Shown: one piece after another, positions 59,894-64,000 of the stretch
Position numbering within the stretch: position 1 is the stretch's first letter
Layout: every line of letters starts with the position of its first letter
Source: Gallibacterium trehalosifermentans
GTDB lineage: Bacteria > Pseudomonadota > Gammaproteobacteria > Enterobacterales > Pasteurellaceae
Reading direction: 5' to 3'
Assembly: GCF_042433055.1 (NCBI RefSeq)
Contig: NZ_JBHLWB010000001.1
Span: 550,480-614,479, forward strand
DNA length: 64,000 nucleotides
Translations under genes and position numbers: made by a program
The notes under the pieces: model-generated
What the model was told of the DNA's origin: nothing
The model's database searches: none
Seen by the model: only the letters and a program-made list of their open reading frames with translations

Positions 59894-60809
59894 TTTGGTT
59901 CTCCAATTTTTCTAATTCTGCATATTGTTCTTGAGAAAACTCAAATCCGTTATCACATAAATCTTGTAAGGTGGTTTCTTTGTTTATAATGTTTTGCTTG
60001 CATTGTTCAAAAACTTCACCGCTTACTGTCATGACTGAATATTCAGCATCTTGAACTTTTTCATTATCTGGATAAGAGAACTCTCCTTTGTCGCTGTCTT
60101 TAATAATTGATTGATCGGCTAATACAGCGGATTGCATTTCTACGGAAAGTGGGGCTTGTTTAGATAAGAGTAGTTTTAAAACAGTTTTTAATGCCATAGC
60201 TTCAAAGTTATCAACCCAAACGCCATAATTTTTCTTATAACTTTGGCTATATTTTAGTGCGTGCTTTTTAACTTCATCGTGGCTCATGTAAAGTTCAGCA
60301 GAGAAGTCATTAATTAGCCTAAAATAAGCATAGTAACCAATAGGGATTTCCTTTTCTTCTGGTTCTTGTTCCCAGTCAAATTCAAATCCGTTGATAAAGT
60401 CTTTTTTTACTAATTGTTTTTTATAAACAGGAACAGCAACAAGCCGTTTAAATTGTCCACTGCGTTGAGCTAGTTGGATAAATCCTTTGTAACCAATTTG
60501 GAATTGAGCTTCTGTTGTTTTTTCTTTGCTATTTCTGTAAGGAACGATATAAGCAAAACCTAATCCATTTTGTAGTGGTAGATTAAGCGTTGCAGCCATA
60601 CAAGCGGCGTTAAATATACTTTTCGGGTCTGCGTTAATTAGCATAGTGTTACTATTAGCAATTTGTAGAACGCTAGTTGCAAATGTTGCTGCATTTTTCC
60701 CTAATAATTCTTGTAATTTTTGTTTTGCGACTGGTTTTTCAAAAAAATCTCTTAAAATTTGAGCTGGTGGAGTCTTTACTGCTTTAGTAATGTTTTGATT
60801 TTGATTCAT
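59874..60809 (-). CDS. recT: RecT-family single-strand annealing protein
   Basis: A 311-residue RecT: KLQELLGKNAATFATSVLQI (about 33-52), SIFNAACMAATLNLPLQNGL, GFAYIVPYRNSK, and FQIGYKGFIQLAQRSGQFKR (about 121-140) are family hallmarks. It anneals complementary strands during phage recombination with the adjacent exonuclease. The tail from about 260 is acidic and probably disordered. Confidence 0.95.
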   Translation of the reverse strand: MNQNQNITKAVKTPPAQILRDFFEKPVAKQKLQELLGKNAATFATSVLQIANSNTMLINADPKSIFNAACMAATLNLPLQNGLGFAYIVPYRNSKEKTTEAQFQIGYKGFIQLAQRSGQFKRLVAVPVYKKQLVKKDFINGFEFDWEQEPEEKEIPIGYYAYFRLINDFSAELYMSHDEVKKHALKYSQSYKKNYGVWVDNFEAMALKTVLKLLLSKQAPLSVEMQSAVLADQSIIKDSDKGEFSYPDNEKVQDAEYSVMTVSGEVFEQCKQNIINKETTLQDLCDNGFEFSQEQYAELEKLENQNVSNES

Positions 60810-60825
60810 AATTTTTCTCTCTTAT

Positions 60826-61074
60826 TTATAATTTCTGCCGTAATTTTTTTATTTTTTTGACAATACTTGTATCGTGTTCGGATAAATGCTTAATACGGTT
60901 ATTAATAAAGGTATTTACTAAATCTGTCGTGGCGAAGTTATAGTTTTTACCGCCAAACCATTCATTAACTACCTTACCTTTTTTGATAATCTCAACAGGG
61001 TAAAATCCTAACCCTTTAGGGTGTTCGAGGATTTCCCAGTATCTATCTTGTACTTTCCGTGTTTTAACTATCAT
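60826..61074 (-). CDS. Small basic prophage protein, unknown
   Basis: An 82-residue protein (MIVKTRKVQDRYWEILEHPK at the start, ending KKIKKLRQKL) with a high Lys content and a short aromatic block (YWEILEHPKGLGFYPVEIIK). No domain recognised. The start overlaps the end of the upstream gene by 4 bases, so the pair is cotranscribed, followed by recT. Confidence 0.6.
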   Translation of the reverse strand: MIVKTRKVQDRYWEILEHPKGLGFYPVEIIKKGKVVNEWFGGKNYNFATTDLVNTFINNRIKHLSEHDTSIVKKIKKLRQKL

Positions 61075-61349
61075 CTCAACCCCTTAGCTAATTGTTCTCT
61101 GATCTCTGCTTCGTGTTTAGGTGATAATGGTCTTTGATATTCACCATATTCTTGCTTCCATTCTTGATTAGCCCATTCTTCCCAAGCTAATTGCTCTTCG
61201 TTTAATTCGGTCTCAAGATTTAACGTATGGTCGTAATAGTCGGTATCTTTGTCGTATGTAGCAGCTTGAGCAGGCTGGCAACTGATACCCAAAACAAAGG
61301 CGATAAATATTGCGATGACAAGGTATAAAGGTTCATGCGTGAATTTCAT
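61071..61349 (-). CDS. Exported or membrane-anchored small prophage protein
   Basis: A 92-residue protein with an N-terminal hydrophobic segment (LYLVIAIFIAFVLGISC, about 8-24) ending in Cys-Gln-Pro-Ala-Gln-Ala, either a lipoprotein-like or standard signal. The mature part is acidic and aromatic (YDKDTDYYDHTLNLETELNE, WEEWANQEWKQEYGEYQRPL). Nothing known is recognised. An exported product in the middle of recombination genes hints at superinfection exclusion, but this is speculation. Confidence 0.6.
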   Translation of the reverse strand: MKFTHEPLYLVIAIFIAFVLGISCQPAQAATYDKDTDYYDHTLNLETELNEEQLAWEEWANQEWKQEYGEYQRPLSPKHEAEIREQLAKGLR

Positions 61350-61391
61350 TTTCTGTTTCCTTTTTAATCAATTTGGTAAATTTAGGGTGCA

Positions 61392-61426
61392 AGAAACCGC
61401 CTCACGAAAAAGTAAGGTAAGGCGGT
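61392..61426 (-). terminator. Terminator of antirepressor module 1
   Basis: AAACCGCCT and AGGCGGTTT form a stem around a 17-base loop. A near copy, one base different in the loop, lies after antirepressor module 2 at 62562-62596. The minus-strand side continues TTTCTTGC. Confidence 0.7.
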
Positions 61427-61440
61427 TTATTTGGATTAAA

Positions 61441-62079
61441 TTAGAAGTTAGTTAATCGTTTTGGTTTTGGCTGTTCATCAAGCAGGCTTAGCATTCCTTT
61501 GATGAACATAATGCGTTCACTTTTTGCTTGAACATACTTTCTGGCTCGTTCTAAGGCGTTTTCAGTTGGCATATTGAGGTTATAGAGATAATGCCCACCG
61601 ATAAATTTGTCTATATCTTTGCCAATATGTGGATATTCCTTGCGGATTTTTACTCCCATTTCATATGCACCGTTAAGCGAGTGATAGAGATTAGCAATAA
61701 TGCGAATGGCTTCTTCGTCTGCTTCGGCTTCGGCAAGGGGTAAAGGTTGTTGTTGCATTTTTTGCAACGACCTACGTTCGCATTCGATGAAGTATTTGCG
61801 AACCATTCGCCCTTTTTCGTTACGTTCGACCATTGCAAGTTCTTTCCCCATATCAAGGGTAATGTGGTATTCCTTGCGTGGTCTGCCAGCAGTACGTTCG
61901 GTAACGATTATGTAGTCTTCGTTTTGTTGAAAGCCGTAGTCGGTGATGCGGTTACTTATCCAATCGTTGTAACGAGATGTAATTTCTAAAAATGAGTGTA
62001 GATCACGAGCATTGCAAAGTTGAACAGATTGATTTGCAATTTGACCGTTGAATACAGTAATTAGATTTGAATTTGTCAT
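61441..62079 (-). CDS. AntA/AntB-type antirepressor (module 1)
   Basis: A 212-residue protein. The N-terminal ~115 residues are an AntA/AntB domain (LCNARDLHSFLEITSRYNDW, DYGFQQNEDYIIVTERTAGR, YHITLDMGKELAMVERNEKG). The C-terminal ~90 residues (PLAEAEADEEAIRIIANLYH, then KFIGGHYLYNLNMPTENALE) are almost identical to the C-terminus of module 2. The start at 62079 has the ribosome site TTTGAGGTT, which is embedded in a pairing arm of the leader. Antirepressors inactivate the prophage repressor and trigger induction. Confidence 0.85.
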   Translation of the reverse strand: MTNSNLITVFNGQIANQSVQLCNARDLHSFLEITSRYNDWISNRITDYGFQQNEDYIIVTERTAGRPRKEYHITLDMGKELAMVERNEKGRMVRKYFIECERRSLQKMQQQPLPLAEAEADEEAIRIIANLYHSLNGAYEMGVKIRKEYPHIGKDIDKFIGGHYLYNLNMPTENALERARKYVQAKSERIMFIKGMLSLLDEQPKPKRLTNF

Positions 62080-62302
62080 TTTGATTAACCTCAAAGAATA
62101 AGTTTTCAAAACTCATCACCGCAGAGACCAATCATTGGTGATGAACTAGGCAGAATTGGTCTTACCGCTCTTTGAGGATTACGGCGTCCTTTCGGACTTC
62201 CACCTAGCTCACCATTGGACTTTTACTAAAATTTTAGTAAAAGGTTCTTTTTGGACTTTTTCAGAAATTTATGAAAAAGGTAGATTTGCTAGTTTGTGGC
62301 TA
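62080..62302 (-). promoter_or_regulatory. Structured leader of antirepressor module 1 (c4 target)
   Basis: On the minus strand it contains: GAGCTAGG (62210-62203) and CCTAGTTC (62150-62143), which pair; a GTCC-GAAA-GGAC hairpin (62197-62186); 5' arm CCTCAAAG (62177-62170) and AGACCAAT (62162-62155); and 3' arm ATTGGTCT (62132-62125) and CTTTGAGG (62096-62089). The last includes the antirepressor ribosome site. Thus the leader can fold so as to hide the ribosome site. A short reading CTG-CCT-AGT-TCA ends at a TGA (62108-62106) just before the gene. No complete protein gene is seen. Confidence 0.7.
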
Positions 62303-62392
62303 TAAAAAAAGCTACCATTTAGGCAGCCATTCATTCACCGCCTCAAAGATATTCAGGAGACCAATCCCGACTTTCAGATTTTGCTGAAAGTA
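62303..62392 (-). ncRNA. c4: c4-like antisense RNA of module 1
   Basis: Downstream of the promoter at 62398-62426 lies a small RNA with ACTTTCAG/CTGAAAGT hairpin, closing stem ATCGT/GCGGT, a GGGA-TTGGTC-TCCT hairpin and an intrinsic terminator (GGCTGCC-TAAAT-GGTAGCT and seven T). ATTGGTCT and CTTTGAGG in the RNA are complementary to AGACCAAT and CCTCAAAG in the module leader. Architecture and position upstream of an antirepressor fit the C4 antisense RNAs of phages P1 and P7. Confidence 0.78.
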
Positions 62393-62397
62393 CGATT

Positions 62398-62426
62398 ATC
62401 TTAATCCGAATGGGCGGTGGTGTCAA
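62398..62426 (-). promoter_or_regulatory. Promoter of module 1
   Basis: TTGACA (62426-62421) and TAAGAT (62403-62398) with 17-base spacing, about 6 bases before the c4-like RNA. Both RNA and antirepressor can be made from it, depending on read-through of the c4 terminator. Confidence 0.75.
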
Positions 62427-62455
62427 TAGCATTTTATCAGACTCGTGCCGTAAAA

Positions 62456-62475
62456 CTCCGTCCTTCAGGGCGGAG
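62456..62475. other. Solitary hairpin resembling an IS200/IS605 right-end structure
   Basis: CTCCGTCC-TTCA-GGGCGGAG is an 8-bp hairpin followed by ATATAAGG. This sequence type is common at the right ends of IS200/IS605 elements, where it belongs to the guide RNA. No transposase or TnpB reading is present next to it, so it may be a scar or coincidence. Confidence 0.35.
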
Positions 62476-62561
62476 ATATAAGGCAATTGCACATAATATC
62501 TTGAAATGATATTCTAAGTGTTGCTCCTTATTTGAACAATTTACTGAATTTAGGGTGCAAG

Positions 62562-62596
62562 AAACCGCCTCACGAAAACGTAAGGTAAGGCGGTTT
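62562..62596 (-). terminator. Terminator of antirepressor module 2
   Basis: AAACCGCCT and AGGCGGTTT, the same hairpin as at 61392-61426, including flanking TAGGGTGCAAG. It marks the end of the second copy of a duplicated module. Confidence 0.7.
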
Positions 62597-62603
62597 ATTT
62601 GGA

Positions 62604-63242
62604 TTAGAAGTTGGCTAGTCGTTTTGAGCTTGGCTGTTCATCAAGTAGGCTTAACATTCCTTTGATAAACATAATCCGTTCGCTTTTTGTGTGAACGTAT
62701 TTTCGTGCTTTCTCTAAGGCGTTTTCAGTTGGCATATTAAGGTTGTAGAGGTAATGCCCACCAATAAACTTATCTATCTCTTTAGCAAGATGTGGTTGTT
62801 CCTTGCGGATTTTTACACCCATTTCATACGCACCGTTAAGCGAGTGATAGAGATTAGCGATTATTCGGATTGCTTCTTCGTCTGCTTCGGCTTCGGCAAG
62901 GGGTAAGTTTTGTTGTTGAGGCTGTTGCGTTTCTCTATCAAGAATATCTAGCACCCATTTTCTAAAATCTTTAGCAACTTTGGTATGTGAAAGCATTCCA
63001 ATTAAGTGGCAACCACGCAAGCTGAAAATACGTACTTTTTGTATGCCACCGTTAGTTTGCATATCAATAAGTGCGGTCATATTTGGCGTAAATTCGTCTT
63101 TATGATTTTCATAAAGCTGAGGAATATTTGCATTTGGATTTTTATAACCTAATGCCTTACCAACTTCTAAACCTGTAAACCAAATTTGGTTGTGGTAATC
63201 AATAACTGAAAGGGTAGCGTTTTGAAATGTTAAAGTTGTCAT
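62604..63242 (-). CDS. BRO-N antirepressor (module 2)
   Basis: A 212-residue protein, same length as the module 1 product. The N-terminal ~110 residues form a BRO-N domain (NQIWFTGLEVGKALGYKNPN, ANIPQLYENHKDEFTPNMTA, VRIFSLRGCHLIGMLSHTKV), while the C-terminal half is nearly identical to module 1 (PLAEAEADEEAIRIIANLYH). The start at 63242 (MTTLTFQ) is preceded by AAGAGAAC, part of the pairing arm ATCCAAGAG. A longer in-frame reading that adds 24 residues (from TTG, PSSSPVIAVARGEF) is possible and may be a coupled leader peptide. Confidence 0.85.
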   Translation of the reverse strand: MTTLTFQNATLSVIDYHNQIWFTGLEVGKALGYKNPNANIPQLYENHKDEFTPNMTALIDMQTNGGIQKVRIFSLRGCHLIGMLSHTKVAKDFRKWVLDILDRETQQPQQQNLPLAEAEADEEAIRIIANLYHSLNGAYEMGVKIRKEQPHLAKEIDKFIGGHYLYNLNMPTENALEKARKYVHTKSERIMFIKGMLSLLDEQPSSKRLANF

Positions 63243-63440
63243 AATTTTGTTCTCTTGGATAAATTTTAAAAACTCACCACGAGCAACTGCGATTACTGGT
63301 GATGAACTAGGCAAGGTTCGCAGTACCGATCCAAGAGTTTCGGCAGACCTTTCGGTCTCCTTACCTAGCTCATCATTGACAACTTTGAAAGTCTTAAAGG
63401 GACTATTGATTTAATAGTACCTCTGATTTGCTAGATTTTG
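63243..63440 (-). promoter_or_regulatory. Structured leader of antirepressor module 2 (c4 target)
   Basis: It has the same architecture as the module 1 leader: GAGCTAGG/CCTAGTTC pair (63371-63364, 63311-63304), an AGACC-GAAA-GGTCT hairpin (63358-63345), 5' arm CTCTTGGAT (63337-63329) and ACTGCGA (63324-63318), and 3' arm TCGCAGT (63292-63286) and ATCCAAGAG (63260-63252) next to the ribosome site. The arm sequences differ from module 1 but keep pairing, and the tetraloop hairpin stem also covaries. A shared mini-reading ATG-RTG-AGC-TAG overlaps the GAGCTAGG element. Confidence 0.7.
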
Positions 63441-63444
63441 GCTA

Positions 63445-63526
63445 TAAAAAAAGCCGCATTGAGCGACTATCATTTTCACCGCTCTTGGATATTCAGGACT
63501 GCGATCCCGACTTTCTTTTGAAAGTG
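63445..63526 (-). ncRNA. c4: c4-like antisense RNA of module 2
   Basis: Hairpin ACTTTC-AAAA-GAAAGT, closing stem ACCGC/GCGGT, GGGA-TCGCAG-TCCT hairpin, and terminator AGTCGC-TCAAT-GCGGCT followed by seven T. TCGCAGT (63504-63498) and ATCCAAGAG (63490-63482) are complementary to ACTGCGA and CTCTTGGAT in the module 2 leader. The module 1 RNA has different loop sequences matching only its own leader. The hairpin includes the uptake core AAAGTGCGGT on the plus strand. Confidence 0.78.
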
Positions 63527-63531
63527 CGGTT

Positions 63532-63561
63532 ATCTTAATCCGAAGTATGGCGGTTTGTCAA
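63532..63561 (-). promoter_or_regulatory. Promoter of module 2
   Basis: TTGACA (63561-63556) and TAAGAT (63537-63532) with 18-base spacing, immediately upstream of the c4-like RNA. Confidence 0.75.
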
Positions 63562-63565
63562 TAAA

Positions 63566-63588
63566 AAAGGCGTTGTTTGAACGCCTTT
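63566..63588 (-). terminator. Terminator of the small membrane-peptide genes
   Basis: AAAGGCGTT and AACGCCTTT form a 9-bp stem with T-run on the minus strand, between the small genes and the module 2 promoter. Confidence 0.8.
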
Positions 63589-63595
63589 ATGAAAT

Positions 63596-63673
63596 TTAAA
63601 CTTTTAAGACTTTGTTAAGGATAACAGCAATTCCAACCATAACAAGTGCAAAAATAATTAAGCCGTATGTCAT
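63596..63673 (-). CDS. 25-residue hydrophobic peptide
   Basis: The reading MTYGLIIFALVMVGIAVILN and KVLKV is one membrane helix with a basic tail. Its ATG overlaps the stop of the upstream gene (ATGA), with AGGAGG eleven bases upstream, so translation is coupled. Function is unknown; size and charge resemble small phage membrane peptides or toxins. Confidence 0.55.
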   Translation of the reverse strand: MTYGLIIFALVMVGIAVILNKVLKV

Positions 63674-63903
63674 TTGTTTTCCTCCTGTTTTTGTTTGTAT
63701 CTACGAATTATTCTACCACTTTGTAATGCCGCATAAGCACCTATGAGAAGTAATAGCGAGTTAAATGTTTTGATATAAATTGGATCTTTACCATATAGCA
63801 TAACAGGAATAGCGAGAATTGCAACTTTAGCGATGTCATTGGCAATTTTAGCCCAATCGTCTAGGGTTTCTTTTTCAATCGGTCTTTTAAATAAGTTGAT
63901 CAT
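63670..63903 (-). CDS. Small membrane protein in third leader module
   Basis: A 77-residue protein with a hydrophobic helix (VAILAIPVMLYG) and a second (SLLLLIGAYAALQS), and a basic tail (RIIRRYKQKQEENK). The start at 63903 follows AAGGTTATAAAT. The gene is preceded by a leader copy with the same pairing arm as module 2, but without the ATCCAAGAG sequence near the ribosome site. No family recognised; a superinfection-exclusion or holin-like role is only a guess. Confidence 0.65.
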   Translation of the reverse strand: MINLFKRPIEKETLDDWAKIANDIAKVAILAIPVMLYGKDPIYIKTFNSLLLLIGAYAALQSGRIIRRYKQKQEENK

Positions 63904-64000
63904 ATTTATAACCTTGTTGAGTTTGTGAAACTCACCACGAGCAACTGCGATTACTGGTGATGAACTAGGCAAGGTTCGCAGTACCGATCCAAGAGTTTCG
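63904..64000 (-). promoter_or_regulatory. Third leader copy (partial at right edge)
   Basis: Nearly identical to the module 2 leader over CTCTTGGAT, ACTGCGA, CCTAGTTC, and TCGCAGT, including the PSSSPVIAVARGEF reading; upstream parts, including any c4 RNA, lie beyond base 64000. It is followed by the small membrane-protein gene. Confidence 0.7.

Noticed and set aside
63243..63314. Start of the BRO-N antirepressor at the TTG at 63314
   Set aside because: The extra 24 codons are nearly the same as the leader of another gene (63904-63972), and a better-placed ATG exists. They are more likely leader reading than part of the protein.

Overview
The window is chromosomal DNA of a member of the Pasteurellaceae, close in style to Haemophilus, Gallibacterium or Avibacterium; the genus cannot be fixed from sequence alone. 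The grounds are low GC content, the gammaproteobacterial housekeeping genes and their neighbour pairs (ydiJ-menI, yadGH next to can, metG opposite mrp, lptF-lptG beside pepA, yihI-DUF2489-hemN), and copies of the Haemophilus-type DNA uptake core AAAGTGCGGT (7252, 51254, 63521). A 46-base run of N at 37948-37993 marks an assembly gap inside a repeat.

Bases 1-43100 are mostly conserved core. They hold a partial OmpA porin gene, ydiJ-menI-hemH, a seven-MCE-domain LetB-type lipid-transport gene, the 4.5S RNA gene (ffs), uup, a Fur-boxed ferric-siderophore ABC operon (permease-permease-ATPase-binding protein), a modB-modC-modA molybdate operon, yadGH, can, epmC, htpX, dinB, tRNA-Ser(TGA), gyrB, yihI, hemN, rsmC, metG, mrp, lptFG, pepA, folB, plsY, exbB-exbD-tonB and a FetA-like TonB-dependent receptor. 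That receptor carries a nine-G tract in its signal-peptide codons and is probably phase variable. Receptor, TonB complex and ABC operon together would form one ferric-siderophore uptake route.

Bases 43100-53200 are an accessory island built around type I-F CRISPR. The effector genes csy1-csy2-csy3-cas6f look intact, but cas1 and cas2/3 are missing from the window. Four arrays are present: array 1 (6 repeats, divergent repeat sequence), array 2 (a decaying 4-repeat remnant in the opposite orientation), array 3 (24 repeats) and array 4 (19 repeats). Arrays 1 and 3 use different repeats yet share a leader with the same inverted repeat starting 62 bases from the array. Two toxin-antitoxin operons and pieces of phage genes lie between the arrays.

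Bases 53200-64000 are the left part of a prophage, transcribed leftward and entered through an integrase that abuts leaderless array 4. It carries an excisionase-like DUF4224 gene, a DNA methyltransferase, rdgC, ssb, a RecT/YqaJ recombination pair, two HNH endonucleases and a region of tandem immunity modules. Each complete module has a promoter, a c4-like antisense RNA with its own terminator, a structured mRNA leader, and an antirepressor gene. The two modules carry different pairing sequences that match only their own leader, and different N-terminal domains joined to almost the same C-terminal domain. A third leader copy precedes two small membrane-peptide genes.

The most interesting candidates are the c4/leader modules, the nuclease-less type I-F locus with two repeat families under one leader type, and the phase-variable receptor.
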